This document shows positions 42,274 to 51,802 of a stretch of 64,000 bases of DNA, in pieces (position 1 is the first letter of the stretch; each line of letters opens with the position of its first letter). Below the pieces are notes generated by a model, which ran no database searches, was not told where the DNA came from, and saw nothing but the letters and a program-made list of their open reading frames with translations. The stretch comes from Allomeiothermus silvanus DSM 9946. Lineage in GTDB: Bacteria > Deinococcota > Deinococci > Deinococcales > Thermaceae. The position numbers and the translations under genes were made by a program. The DNA is taken from the NCBI RefSeq assembly GCF_000092125.1, contig NC_014212.1:2314001-2378000 (forward strand), read 5' to 3'.

Positions 42274-44992
42274 TTCTGCGCGCCTCGGCCTGCGCTAAAA
42301 GCAACGCGTTGGGCTCGAGACCCAGTTCGCGCAAGGCCTGGGTATGGATAGCCCAGGCTACCTCGGCCCGCGCGGTACGTAGCAGACGCTCGACCAGCGG
42401 CTCGTCCAATGGATCCAGGCGGAGGGCTTCCAGCAGGGCTTCCTCGTCGCCGCGGCGGAGTATTCCTTCGCGGTAGCGCGCAGTGATCTCCGTCCCAGCG
42501 GCTTCCAATAGAGGATGCTCGAGCCCCGCAAAAGGGGGGGCAAAAGCGCAGTGAAGGGTCGCTAGACCCTCGGCGGTGCGGGATCCCAAGCCATCGAACT
42601 CCCATAGGTCTACCTTCAGTTCGGGCACGCGCACCAGGCCATACGGCTTGCAAAAATACCCCCGAGCGCGCGGGGGGCGACCCGGCTCTAAGAGGTGCAA
42701 TAGCTCCGACCACAGCACCCGAAATTCGCCGTCCGATACCTCCAGCGCCTCCATCAACTCCTCCTTGCTCCAATCCCGTAGCAACAACAAAGCCAGCAGA
42801 AGCTGGGTTTTCTCCCGCCTGAAGCGCACCGCCTGGCCGTTCACCGCGACCGATAGCCCTCCCAAGGCCCGTATCTCCACCCGCACTCCGGGATGGTAGG
42901 CTACCTCGAGCTGCCCCATCTCCCATAGCAGGCGACGCACCCGCTCAATGGGAGGAGCAAACAGCGTGGCCTCGCCCAGGAAAGGGTAGCGCTTCAGGGT
43001 CGCCGCACCCCCTTGGTCCCAAGGGTATACCGCGGCTAGCTCGAGCAAAAACGGATCCTGTACGGCTAGGGCCGGCAAGGCAAAGGTCTTCCCCTGGCGC
43101 AGCCGGGCATAGGCTACGGTGAGGGTGATGAAGGCTTCCACCCAGGCGTCACCGGATTCCCGCGCTAACTGCACCATTTCCGTGTACGCGGCGTCTTCGC
43201 CGGTAGCCGCCACCCCCCCGAGCGCCTCCACCTTGAGCCGCCCGGGACCGCCCTCAGCTAGCGAGAGCGCCCGCTCGTAGGCAGCTCGAGCCTCCTCCCA
43301 GCGGTTTTGCGCCAACAGGGCGTGGCCCAGCCGAGCCTCCGCCAGCGCCACCACGAAAGGGCTGCCCATGGCCTCGCCCTGCTTTCTCCCGCGCAAAGCA
43401 GCGGCCATAGCGGCTTGGGCATTCCCGGCGACGGCTTCGAGCAGCGAGAGCAGCAGCGTGTCTTCGCGGTGATTCTTGGGCGGGCGATCAGCCGGGAAGA
43501 CCGGGGTGATTCCTACCCCGCTGCGCGGTGAGCTAAGCGTCTCCCGCAGCAACTCGAGCGCCTGGACGGGCTGTCCGCTACGCAGCAGCACTCTGGGTCC
43601 GGTCAGTCCGAGTGCCACGGCCTCCTCCACCCGGCCCGCATTGAGCAGGTTCTCCGCCCGCAATGCCCGCGCTGCCTCGGGAAATTGGGCTTGGGCTGCG
43701 TCCAGATAGGGCCACGCCTTAGCGGGTTCTACCGTATCGAGGTAAAGGCGCGACAACCCCAACCAGGCCCGCTCCACCCCCGCTGCCCGCGCCTCCTGGT
43801 AGGCCGCCTCGGCTTGGGCGTAGCGCCCGGCATGGCGCAAGGCTTCGGCGCGCAAGTAGATGAGTTCAGGCCGGGCTCGCACCAGCGCATCAGGCATCCG
43901 GTCCAACAAACCCAAAACGGTGTGCATAAGCCCCGAGGCCAGCCAGCTTTCGCCTTGTTGCAACAGCAGATCCGCCGCGTGGCCTAACCGCCCGGCCTCC
44001 AGCAAATACCCCGCCGCCCTTACCCCTTCCCCGCGCGCCATCGCTGCATCCGCGGCCTTGCTGAGCAGACTCCGGGTCTCGGCGGGCTCGAGCGTGCCCA
44101 TCAAGGCCCGGCGTACCAGGGGGTGGAAGCGCAGCCGAGAGCCCACGCGCTCGAGCAGGAGGTCTTCGGCGTAGAACTCGAGATCGACGTCGGGGATACC
44201 CAAGAGTTCTGCCTCCTCCGGCCCAAACTCCCCCAGCACGCTCGCCCGAGCCGCCCGTTTCTGCACCTCCTCGGGCAGCCCCGGCAACAAATAAGCCAGC
44301 AGGCCAGCTGCGTCGGGATGGGCATAGAAAGCTTCCTCCGGCTGGATGCCCCGCCGCATAGCCCGCAATAACAGACGTAGCCCCAGCGGCCAGCCCCGCA
44401 CCAGGCTATGAGCCCGCTCCACCTCGAAAGCCGGGAGTTCGGGGGTCAGGGCTCGAGCCAGCAAGAGCGCCTCGTTGGGGTCAAAGGCCAGCTCCGCTTC
44501 ACCGATGACCCGCCCCAGCACCTCCCAGGGGGCTGCCCGGCGGGAAAGGATAGCCACGCTCAGGTTGGGGGATTGGGCCAGGGTACGTACGAACGCCACC
44601 GCCTCGCGGCTCGCGGCCCGCTGCGCCTCGTCCAAGACCAGGGTGTGGGGCTCGAGCGCGCTCACCTCCTCTAACAATGCCTCTCCCGCTAACGTCCAGG
44701 CGCCGCGCTCGAGGGCCTGTTCAATTTCGCCCGGGTTTTCCAACTGGGGGCGGTAAGCCTCAAGCAAATGCCAGCCCAGCACCACTGGGTCTTTGGCCTC
44801 TTCCCCGAGGGAAAGCCATAGCCCGCCGTAGGAAGCCATAAGGGTAGACTTCCCGTAACCCGCCCCCGCTGCCAGCACCAGCACCGGGCTTTTGGGGAAG
44901 CCCTGGCGGAGGGTATGCAAGAGCCGCTCCCGGCGTACTTCACGGGCGGTGCGCGGGGGAAGCAGACGGCTCTTGGGCACACGGTAGGGCAT
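42230..44992 (-). CDS. STAND-ATPase regulator with C-terminal SARP/BTAD domain
   Basis: The product has ~920 residues from the ATG at 44992 (MPYRVPKSRLLPPR). Walker A is AGAGYGKSTL (about 42-51) and Walker B TLVLDEAQRA. A MalT-like helical arm and TPR-like helices follow. A winged-helix domain (ALGGLSVAVNGQAVRFRREK) at ~705-770 is followed by a bacterial transcriptional-activation domain to ~900. SARP-type activators bind direct repeats spaced 11 bp near the -35. Such repeats lie in the 97-bp gap to the divergent acyl-CoA operon, the probable target. The inducer is unknown. Alternative start: 45049. Confidence 0.85.
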   Translation of the reverse strand: MPYRVPKSRLLPPRTAREVRRERLLHTLRQGFPKSPVLVLAAGAGYGKSTLMASYGGLWLSLGEEAKDPVVLGWHLLEAYRPQLENPGEIEQALERGAWTLAGEALLEEVSALEPHTLVLDEAQRAASREAVAFVRTLAQSPNLSVAILSRRAAPWEVLGRVIGEAELAFDPNEALLLARALTPELPAFEVERAHSLVRGWPLGLRLLLRAMRRGIQPEEAFYAHPDAAGLLAYLLPGLPEEVQKRAARASVLGEFGPEEAELLGIPDVDLEFYAEDLLLERVGSRLRFHPLVRRALMGTLEPAETRSLLSKAADAAMARGEGVRAAGYLLEAGRLGHAADLLLQQGESWLASGLMHTVLGLLDRMPDALVRARPELIYLRAEALRHAGRYAQAEAAYQEARAAGVERAWLGLSRLYLDTVEPAKAWPYLDAAQAQFPEAARALRAENLLNAGRVEEAVALGLTGPRVLLRSGQPVQALELLRETLSSPRSGVGITPVFPADRPPKNHREDTLLLSLLEAVAGNAQAAMAAALRGRKQGEAMGSPFVVALAEARLGHALLAQNRWEEARAAYERALSLAEGGPGRLKVEALGGVAATGEDAAYTEMVQLARESGDAWVEAFITLTVAYARLRQGKTFALPALAVQDPFLLELAAVYPWDQGGAATLKRYPFLGEATLFAPPIERVRRLLWEMGQLEVAYHPGVRVEIRALGGLSVAVNGQAVRFRREKTQLLLALLLLRDWSKEELMEALEVSDGEFRVLWSELLHLLEPGRPPRARGYFCKPYGLVRVPELKVDLWEFDGLGSRTAEGLATLHCAFAPPFAGLEHPLLEAAGTEITARYREGILRRGDEEALLEALRLDPLDEPLVERLLRTARAEVAWAIHTQALRELGLEPNALLLAQAEARRTKLKPNPPAAGTAG

Positions 44993-45029
44993 TGCATCCA
45001 GTTTAACCGCATCCCCAGTACGCCCACCT

Positions 45030-45063
45030 TTGTAACAAGCTTGTAACAACCACCCGATAGACT
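45030..45063 (+). promoter_or_regulatory. SARP-type direct repeats and -10 of the acyl-CoA operon
   Basis: TTGTAACAA occurs at 45030-45038 and 45041-45049, an 11-bp period. TAGACT at 45058-45063 is a good -10. No separate -35 fits, and the second repeat (TTGTAA) sits 11 bp from the -10. This is the arrangement described for SARP activators. The two repeats also form a near-palindrome centred on AAGCTT. Confidence 0.65.
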
Positions 45064-45089
45064 TTTGGCGATCAAGTCAGGGGTTCATC

Positions 45090-46100
45090 ATGGCTTACCT
45101 CAGCGGCCTAGGGGTCTATCTACCCGTTCCACGCATGACCAGCGGCGAAATCGCCCTGCGGTCAGGGCTGCCGGAATGGGTGGTGCGGGAGAAGCTGGGC
45201 ATCCACCAAAAACCCGTACCCGGCCCCGGCGACGACCCCGCCAAGATGGCCGCCAAGGCGGCTGCAGAAGCCCTGAAAGATGCCGGGGTAAGCGGTGCGG
45301 AGGTAGACGTGGTGCTCTCCATCGTCGAGGAGTACAAAGATTACCCGGTGTGGACGAGCGCGCCCTACATCGCGCTAGAGGTCTTTGCAGACCGGGCCTG
45401 GGGCTTCGATATCAACCAAAAGTGCGCTAGCTTTATCACCGCCCTCACCGTAGCCCAGGGGCTTTTCGCCGCGCGGCCCGAGGTGGAGGTGATCCTGGTA
45501 GCCGGGGGCTACCGCAACGGCGATCTGATCGACTATACCGACGAAAACGTGCGCTTCATGTACGATCTGGCGGCGGGCGGGGGGGCAGCCGTCCTAACCC
45601 GCGAAGGACCGGGGATCAAGCTCCTGTCTACCCGGCTCAAAACCGACGCGGTGCTGGCCCAGAGCGTGCTGGTCCCGGTGGGCGGAACCGCCGCGCCCGT
45701 CACCCCGGAAAATGCCGGGCAGTTCAAGCTGCGCGTGACCAACCCCGAGTGGATGAAGACCCGGCTCGAGGCCGTCTCCCTGCCGGGTTTCTTCGAGGTC
45801 ATCCAGGGGTCTTTGCACGACGCCGGATATACTGCCGCCGACCTCGACTACCTGGCCTTGCTGCACATGAAACCCTCGGCGCATCGGGCGGTGCTCGAGG
45901 GGTTGGGGATAGCGGAGGATCAGTGCATCTACCTGGCCGAGTACGGCCACTTAGGCCAGCTCGACCCCATACTTTCGCTCAAGCTGGCCCGGGACGCCGG
46001 AAAGATCGGCCCCGGCAGCCTCATCGGCCTCGCGGCGGCAGGGGTCGGGTACCACTGGGGGGCCGCGGTGCTGCGTTGGGAGAGGGAGCATGGAGCTTAA
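45090..46100 (+). CDS. KAS III / HMG-CoA-synthase-like condensing enzyme
   Basis: The product has 336 residues with a thiolase-superfamily fold. The nucleophile is the Cys in GFDINQKCASFITALTVA, the His is in LALLHMKPSAHRAVL, and the third motif EYGHLGQLDPILSLKLA has His-Leu-Gly where FabH has Asn. The N-terminus GLGVYLPVPRMTS and REKLGIHQKPV is KAS III-like. It is larger in spirit to HMG-CoA synthase than to FabH. Position next to an acyl-CoA ligase and MaoC points to a catabolic or acyl-CoA-condensing role, not lipid synthesis. Real substrate unknown. Confidence 0.75.
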   Translation: MAYLSGLGVYLPVPRMTSGEIALRSGLPEWVVREKLGIHQKPVPGPGDDPAKMAAKAAAEALKDAGVSGAEVDVVLSIVEEYKDYPVWTSAPYIALEVFADRAWGFDINQKCASFITALTVAQGLFAARPEVEVILVAGGYRNGDLIDYTDENVRFMYDLAAGGGAAVLTREGPGIKLLSTRLKTDAVLAQSVLVPVGGTAAPVTPENAGQFKLRVTNPEWMKTRLEAVSLPGFFEVIQGSLHDAGYTAADLDYLALLHMKPSAHRAVLEGLGIAEDQCIYLAEYGHLGQLDPILSLKLARDAGKIGPGSLIGLAAAGVGYHWGAAVLRWEREHGA

Positions 46101-47580
46101 CGCCAACTGGCTCGCCCGCCTAGCCCAGTACCACCCCAAGCGCCCGGCGGTCTTCTGGCGCGGGGGCTGGATCAGCTACCAGGAGCTGTATGCCCGGGCG
46201 GTGCGGGCTGCCGAATCCCTGGCTGGGCTGGGGATCGGCCAGGGGGAGCGGGTCGGGGTGCTGGGGTGGAACCATATCGGTTACCTCGAGCTATACTTCG
46301 CCGCGCCCCTCTTGGGCTGCATTCCTACCCTCTTCAACCACCGCCTATCCAAGACCGAGTTGCGCGGGCTGCTGGAGTACACCCGGCCTCGAGCCCTCTT
46401 CTATGGCGACGGGTTGGGAGAGCTAGCCCACACCCTGCATCCCGCCGCATATCCCCTCGACGACCTGGCAAAGCTGCCAGGAGCTGAGCTAGCCGCATAC
46501 CCAGCAGATCCGGAAGACCCAGGGCTGATCCTCTTCACCGGGGGCACCACCGGGCTACCCAAAGGCGCGCTGATTCCCTACCGGCAACTGCTCGCGAACG
46601 CCTTCCAGACCTGCATGAGCTGGGGGCTCTCCCCCCAGGACCGTTACATCGTCGCCACACCGATGTTCCACGCGGCCTTGAACGCCCTCTGCACCCCCCT
46701 ACTGTACCTAGGGGCGAGCGTGCTGATCCAGGAGAAGTTCGACCCTGCCGAGTACTTAGCTTGGGTGGGCGCACACCGGGTGAGCCTCTTGTTCTTGGTA
46801 CCCACCATGTACCAGATGCTCGCCAACCACCCGGATTTCGACCGAACGGATTTCTCCAGTGTGCGCTGGGCCATCTCCGGCGGCGCCCCCTGCCCGGCTC
46901 CGGTACGCGAGGCGTTCCGGGCTAAGGGCATTCGCTTCAAACAAGGCTACGGCCTGACCGAGTGCGGGGTGAACTGCTTCACCTTCGAACCTGACGAGGC
47001 CGAGCGCTACCCGGAATCCGTGGGGCGACCCATGCCCCACCTGTGGGCCAAGCTGATGGATGCGGAGGGAAAGGAAACCCACAGCGAAGGTGAACTCTGG
47101 CTCAGCGGGCCGACGCTGATGTCGGGATACTTCGAGCGCCCCGAGGACACCGCACGGTGTTTGGTCAGGCACGAAGGGCGTACCTGGCTCAGAACCGGCG
47201 ACCTGGCCCAGCAAGATGCAGAAGGGCGCTTCTACATCGTAGGGCGGGCCAAGGAGATGTTTATCTCGGGCGGTGAGAACGTCTATCCCATCGAGGTCGA
47301 GCGCGCCCTCTACGACCACCCTGCGGTAGCCGAGTGCGCCGTGCTGGGCGTGCCCGATGCCCAGTGGGGCGAGGTGGGTTTGGCGGCCATCGTGCTCAAG
47401 GCCGAGGCAGCCGCTCAGGGCGATAGCTGGGAAGAGGATATCCGGCGCTTCCTCCGTGGAAGGCTGGCTGGGTATAAGGTTCCCAAGCGTTTCGTGTTCC
47501 TGGAGGAACTACCCAAAAGCGGGCCCGGCAAAATCCTCAAGGCCGAGCTAGCCAAGCGCTTCGGAGGTCGAAATGCCTAG
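46090..47580 (+). CDS. AMP-forming acyl-CoA ligase
   Basis: The product has 496 residues with the P-loop LILFTGGTTGLPKGALIP, KQGYGLTECGVNCFTFEPDE and the C-terminal ISGGENVYPIEVERALYDHP with the catalytic Lys in SGPGKILKAELA. It activates a carboxylic acid to its CoA thioester. It overlaps the condensing-enzyme gene by 11 bp and the hydrolase gene by 8 bp, so the three are translationally coupled. Chain length or ring preference cannot be read from sequence. Confidence 0.88.
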   Translation: MELNANWLARLAQYHPKRPAVFWRGGWISYQELYARAVRAAESLAGLGIGQGERVGVLGWNHIGYLELYFAAPLLGCIPTLFNHRLSKTELRGLLEYTRPRALFYGDGLGELAHTLHPAAYPLDDLAKLPGAELAAYPADPEDPGLILFTGGTTGLPKGALIPYRQLLANAFQTCMSWGLSPQDRYIVATPMFHAALNALCTPLLYLGASVLIQEKFDPAEYLAWVGAHRVSLLFLVPTMYQMLANHPDFDRTDFSSVRWAISGGAPCPAPVREAFRAKGIRFKQGYGLTECGVNCFTFEPDEAERYPESVGRPMPHLWAKLMDAEGKETHSEGELWLSGPTLMSGYFERPEDTARCLVRHEGRTWLRTGDLAQQDAEGRFYIVGRAKEMFISGGENVYPIEVERALYDHPAVAECAVLGVPDAQWGEVGLAAIVLKAEAAAQGDSWEEDIRRFLRGRLAGYKVPKRFVFLEELPKSGPGKILKAELAKRFGGRNA

Positions 47581-48385
47581 AATCGCCATCAACGCTGCCG
47601 AACTCTATTACCAGATCGACGGCCAACCGCAGGATCCAGATCAACCGGTGTTGGTGCTGGCCAATGGCATCTTTCAGCGGGTCGAGGCCTGGGAGCCCTT
47701 AATGCCGCACTTGCCAGGGTTTAGGGTCTTGCGCTACGACATGCGCGGACAAGGGCGCTCGAGCATCCCCCCAGGGGCCTACACCCCCGAACTCCACGCC
47801 GACGATCTAGAGGCGCTGCTGGAGGCTTTGAACATCGAGCGCTACCACCTATTAGGCCTTTCCAACGGCGGGATCGTGGCCCAGGTTCACGCAGCGCGCC
47901 AACCCGCTGGCCTGCACAAGCTGATCCTGCTCTGTACTACCTCCCGCATAGATCCCTTAATCCGGGCTAAGGTCGAGAGCTGGCGGCTCGGGCTGGAATG
48001 GGGCAGTACGGAGGGACGACTTCGCGTCGCCTTGCCCTGGATTTGGGGACGGGCCTATCTCGAGGCCCATCCCGAGGTGGCCGGCGCAGCTTCGCTGGAG
48101 CAGATGAAACTCGCAGCCCCCACCGTGGAGGCCCAGCAAAACCTGATGGCCGGGTTCTTCACCCTCGGCGATCTGCGACCCCAGCTTCGCAGCGTCACCG
48201 CGCCGACCCTGGTGCTCTCGGGCCAGGAGGACCTGCTGTTTCCCCCCTTGTATGCCCAGGAGATTGCCCAAGCCATCCCGGGGGCAAAGCACCGGGTCTT
48301 ACCCCAAACCGGGCACGCCGCCCCGATCGAGGTGCCTGCCCTTTTGGCCCGGGAAATCCGGGAGTTTTTGGAGGTGAATGCGTGA
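47573..48385 (+). CDS. Alpha/beta hydrolase
   Basis: The product has 270 residues. The nucleophile elbow is GLSNGGIVAQVHAARQ, the acid lies in LVLSGQEDLLFPP and the His in LPQTGHAAPIEVPA. It resembles 3-oxoadipate enol-lactonase and related C-C or ester hydrolases. It overlaps its neighbours on both sides. It might open a lactone or cleave a 1,3-diketone in the pathway of this operon; this is an inference. Confidence 0.82.
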   Translation: MPRIAINAAELYYQIDGQPQDPDQPVLVLANGIFQRVEAWEPLMPHLPGFRVLRYDMRGQGRSSIPPGAYTPELHADDLEALLEALNIERYHLLGLSNGGIVAQVHAARQPAGLHKLILLCTTSRIDPLIRAKVESWRLGLEWGSTEGRLRVALPWIWGRAYLEAHPEVAGAASLEQMKLAAPTVEAQQNLMAGFFTLGDLRPQLRSVTAPTLVLSGQEDLLFPPLYAQEIAQAIPGAKHRVLPQTGHAAPIEVPALLAREIREFLEVNA

Positions 48386-48786
48386 GGTTTAGAGTCGGCG
48401 ATTCGGCCAGCTACACCCAGACCATCAGCGAGGCGAACGTGGCGATGTTCATCGGCGCAGTAGGGGACACCAACCCGCTCCATGTGGACGCGGAGTATGC
48501 CAAGAGGAGCCGCTTTGGCGAGCGGATCGCCCAGGGCATCTTGGTGGCCGGGTTGATCTCGACCTGTATCGGTACCAAGCTGCCAGGGGTGGGGGCGATC
48601 TACCTGGGGCAAAATCTCAAGTTCCTCAAGCCCACCAAACTAGGCGATACCATCACCGCGACCGTCACGGTTCAGGCCATTCGTGAGGACAAACCGATCC
48701 TCACGCTAAAGACCATCTGTACCAACCAGCACGGGGAACAAGTCATCGCAGGAGAAGCAACGGTTTTGTACGAGGAGGAAGCATGA
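48382..48786 (+). CDS. MaoC-type enoyl-CoA hydratase
   Basis: The product has 134 residues with a hotdog fold. The hydratase-2 motif is GDTNPLHVDAEYAKRSRFGE (Asp and His catalytic) and AQGILVAGLIS follows. It should hydrate enoyl-CoA to (R)-3-hydroxyacyl-CoA. GTG start overlaps the hydrolase stop (GTGA), and its own stop overlaps the next ATG. The downstream SDR could oxidise the (R)-hydroxy product. Confidence 0.88.
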   Translation: MRFRVGDSASYTQTISEANVAMFIGAVGDTNPLHVDAEYAKRSRFGERIAQGILVAGLISTCIGTKLPGVGAIYLGQNLKFLKPTKLGDTITATVTVQAIREDKPILTLKTICTNQHGEQVIAGEATVLYEEEA

Positions 48787-49943
48787 AAAGAGTCATCCTA
48801 GCGGTTTTCTTTGTCCTGATGGGCCTGGCTTTGGCCCAAACCAGTGTCCGGGTGGGTGTGCTCCTGCCCATTTCCACCGTGGCCGGTAAAGCTGCCTTGA
48901 ACGGCATCCAATTGGCCGCCGACCAGGTCAACGCTTCCGGAAAGGTAAAGCTCGAGCTGGTCGTAACCGACGACGGCAACGCCGCCGCTGCTGCCGTCCC
49001 GGCCCTTACCAAACTGATGACCGTAGACAAGGTGGATATCGTAATCGGCGGGCTCTCCTCCGGCGTGACCTTCGCGCTCTCCGGTCCGGTCAAGCAGTAT
49101 GGGCCCCTCTTCCTCTGTATCGGCGCAGCCAGCAGCGTGGTCGAGCAAGCTTTCAGCGGCTATGACCGCTTCTTCCACTACCACCCTTGGGACTACCATA
49201 ACGTCGCCGCCGCGATGGAGTTCTTCAAATACCTCTACCAACAGGAGGGCGCACGAAAGGTTGCCATTCTTTACGAAGACGGCCCTTTCGGCTCGGCAGG
49301 CATCCAAACCTACCAAGACCAGCTAAAGAAGGCGGGATTTGCCGTGCAGGCCGAACCTTTCAAATCAGGCTCGGGGAACTTCACCGCCACCCTCACACGC
49401 TTCAAGTCCTTCAAGCCAGACATCCTCTATTGGATTGGCTATGACGTGGATGCCCTGCCCATCGCCGCCCAAACCCGCCAGGTGGGCCTCGAGCCCAAGC
49501 TCATCTACGGCGCGCCACCAGCTTGGCCCGCCGGTTTTGAGAAGAATAACCTCTCCAACGACATAGCCGGCATGACCGCCTGGCTGCCATCGGTCGCCAA
49601 CAACGAGTCGCGCAAGTTTGTAAGCGCCTACCGCAAGAAGTACGGCGAGGTCACCGACGAGTACATGGCCCCGATGGGCTACACCATCGTGCTCTCCTTG
49701 GGTCGTGCCCTCGAGGCCGCCGGATCAGCGGACAAGGACAAGATCGCCGAAGCACTGGCCAAGGTACAGATGGATACCCCCTTTGGGCCGCTTTCCTTCA
49801 AACCCTCCGACACCGGTAAGACCAAGTACCAAGGCTTCAACCAGAGCATCTGGCTCCAGTTCCAGTACCTCGAGGGCTCCCGCCGCCCGGTCTTCCCCAA
49901 GGAGAAGGCTAGCCGTCCGCTGCGCTACCCCGGGAACTACTAG
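48783..49943 (+). CDS. ABC transporter substrate-binding protein (second set)
   Basis: The product has 386 residues with signal peptide MKRVILAVFFVLMGLALAQ and a type-I periplasmic fold (LLPISTVAGKAALNGIQLAA; VAILYEDGPFGSAGIQTYQD). A row of Tyr, Phe and Trp (FFHYHPWDYH) suggests an aromatic or hydrophobic ligand pocket; this is a guess. It probably delivers the acid activated by the ligase of this operon. Confidence 0.87.
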   Translation: MKRVILAVFFVLMGLALAQTSVRVGVLLPISTVAGKAALNGIQLAADQVNASGKVKLELVVTDDGNAAAAAVPALTKLMTVDKVDIVIGGLSSGVTFALSGPVKQYGPLFLCIGAASSVVEQAFSGYDRFFHYHPWDYHNVAAAMEFFKYLYQQEGARKVAILYEDGPFGSAGIQTYQDQLKKAGFAVQAEPFKSGSGNFTATLTRFKSFKPDILYWIGYDVDALPIAAQTRQVGLEPKLIYGAPPAWPAGFEKNNLSNDIAGMTAWLPSVANNESRKFVSAYRKKYGEVTDEYMAPMGYTIVLSLGRALEAAGSADKDKIAEALAKVQMDTPFGPLSFKPSDTGKTKYQGFNQSIWLQFQYLEGSRRPVFPKEKASRPLRYPGNY

Positions 49944-49961
49944 GCCACCCGGCGGCCTGCT

Positions 49962-50864
49962 ATGGAGCTGCTCCTACAAACCCTCATCAACGGCGTGCTG
50001 GCCGCCGGGATCTACGCCTTGGTGGCCAGCGGGCTGGCCCTGGCGGTAGGCGTGGTGGGCATCGTCAACTTCGCCCATGGCGAGTTTTTGATGATCGGGG
50101 CCTTTGTTTCCTACTGGATGTTCACCCGCTTCGGCCTCGATCCACTCCTCTCGCTGGGCATCGCTGCGCTGGTGGTCTTTTTGGTAGGGGCCGCTAGCTA
50201 CTATGGCCTAATCCGCCCAGTCCTCGCCGCGCCCGAACTCAACCAGATGCTCCTGACCTTCGGGCTCTCGGTGGCCTTGCAGAATGTGGCGTTGGTAGTC
50301 TTCGGGGCGCAAACCCGGGTAGTAAGCCCTCCCTACCAGGGCAGTACGATCAGCCTGGCGGGGCTCTCCTTCGGGGTTCCGCAGTTCGCGGCGTTTTTGC
50401 TCTCATTGGGCATATTAGGCGGGCTTTACGGGTTTTTGGGGCGCACCCGTATGGGCTTCGCGGTGCGGGCGGTGGCGCAGAACCGGATCGCGCCGGGGCT
50501 TTTGGGCATCGAGAAAGAGCAGGTGTACCTGCTCGCTTTCGGCCTCAGCGCAGCCATCGCTGGAGTGGCGGGGGTGATGCTCTCGGTACTGCTCTATGCT
50601 TCCCCCACGGTGGGCTTTGCCTATACCTTAAAGGCCTTCGCCATCGTAGTTATGGCTGGGCTGGGGAACCTGCGCGGGGTGATCCCAGCGGCGATGGTCC
50701 TGGCCTTGGCCGAAGCCTTTGTGAGTACCTACCTGCCGGGCGGAGGGGGCTGGGTGGAGGCGGTGTTTTTCCTGGTGATCTTCGTAGCGCTCACCTGGCG
50801 CAGCTGGCAGGATGTCTTGGTAATGCGCTGGAAGCGCGGATTAGCGGGGAGGAAGGCACCATGA
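49962..50864 (+). CDS. ABC transporter permease, LivH type (second set)
   Basis: The product has 300 residues and about eight helices, with NGVLAAGIYALVASGLALAV, GIVNFAHGEFLMIGAFVSYW and VMAGLGNLRGVIPAAMVLAL typical of LivH. It starts 18 bp after the binding-protein gene and overlaps livM by 4 bp. Confidence 0.9.
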   Translation: MELLLQTLINGVLAAGIYALVASGLALAVGVVGIVNFAHGEFLMIGAFVSYWMFTRFGLDPLLSLGIAALVVFLVGAASYYGLIRPVLAAPELNQMLLTFGLSVALQNVALVVFGAQTRVVSPPYQGSTISLAGLSFGVPQFAAFLLSLGILGGLYGFLGRTRMGFAVRAVAQNRIAPGLLGIEKEQVYLLAFGLSAAIAGVAGVMLSVLLYASPTVGFAYTLKAFAIVVMAGLGNLRGVIPAAMVLALAEAFVSTYLPGGGGWVEAVFFLVIFVALTWRSWQDVLVMRWKRGLAGRKAP

Positions 50865-51802
50865 TCCTGGTCGGGGTAGTGCTCCTCCTGGCGCTGTTTC
50901 TGCCGGGGCTGCCGCTAGGGGCGTGGCGGGCCTTTCTGCTCGACACGGCGCAGTTCGCCTTCATCGTTACCGGGCTGGCCATTGCCTGGGATCTGCTAGC
51001 GCGCACTGGTCAGCTCTCCCTGGCGCACGGGGCGTTCTTCGGGCTGGGAGCTTACGCGGCGGCTTTGGCGACACCAGGGCTGGGGACGATCCCCGCACTC
51101 TTGGTAGGGATGGCTATAGCAGCCACCTCGAGCCTGCTGCTCGGCCTCGCTACCTTGCGCCTACACGGGATGTACTTCGCCATCGCCACCTTGGCCTTCT
51201 CCGAGGTGATGCGCACCCTGGTACTCAAAGCGCAGTTCACCGGGGGCTCTATCGGCCTGCCGGTGCAGCCCGCTTTCGGAGGCCAGTTCCCACTGGGAGC
51301 CTATTATCTGGCGCTGGCGGTGCTAGCGGTGTGCGCGCTGGTAAGCCTGGGAGTGAGCCGGAGCCGCCTCCACTATGCGATGGCCGCCACCCGCCAGGGC
51401 GAAGCGGTGGCGCGGGTGCTGGGGGTACCGGTAGTGCGGATCAAGCTGCTGGTTTTCGCCATTTCGGCGGCTTTGTCCGGGCTCGCGGGCGGGGTGTACG
51501 GGATGAAAACCCTCTTCCTCACCCCTTATGATGCCTTCGGGCTGGCGCGGGCCGTGGAGGCCTTGGTCATCCCCATCTTCGGCGGGCTCTACACCACGGC
51601 GGGGCCGCTGCTGGGTGGGATCTTGCTGGTGGGGCTCGAGACCTGGCTGCGCCTACGCATCGGCGAGGGGTATCTGGTGGTGTACGGGGTGATCCTCGTA
51701 CTGACCATCCTCTTCCTGCCCAAAGGGCTCGTCGGGTTCGCTAGGTCGCGCCCCAAACCCACCCAACCTGCCTCGGGCACGCAGGGGGAACAGCATGTCT
51801 AG
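50861..51802 (+). CDS. ABC transporter permease, LivM type (second set)
   Basis: The product has 313 residues with LARTGQLSLAHGAFFGLGAY, MAATRQGEAVARVLGVPVVR and VIPIFGGLYTTAGPLLGGIL. It forms the membrane channel with LivH. The 3' end overlaps the ATPase gene by 8 bp. In the other operon this domain is fused to the ATPase. Confidence 0.9.
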   Translation: MILVGVVLLLALFLPGLPLGAWRAFLLDTAQFAFIVTGLAIAWDLLARTGQLSLAHGAFFGLGAYAAALATPGLGTIPALLVGMAIAATSSLLLGLATLRLHGMYFAIATLAFSEVMRTLVLKAQFTGGSIGLPVQPAFGGQFPLGAYYLALAVLAVCALVSLGVSRSRLHYAMAATRQGEAVARVLGVPVVRIKLLVFAISAALSGLAGGVYGMKTLFLTPYDAFGLARAVEALVIPIFGGLYTTAGPLLGGILLVGLETWLRLRIGEGYLVVYGVILVLTILFLPKGLVGFARSRPKPTQPASGTQGEQHV

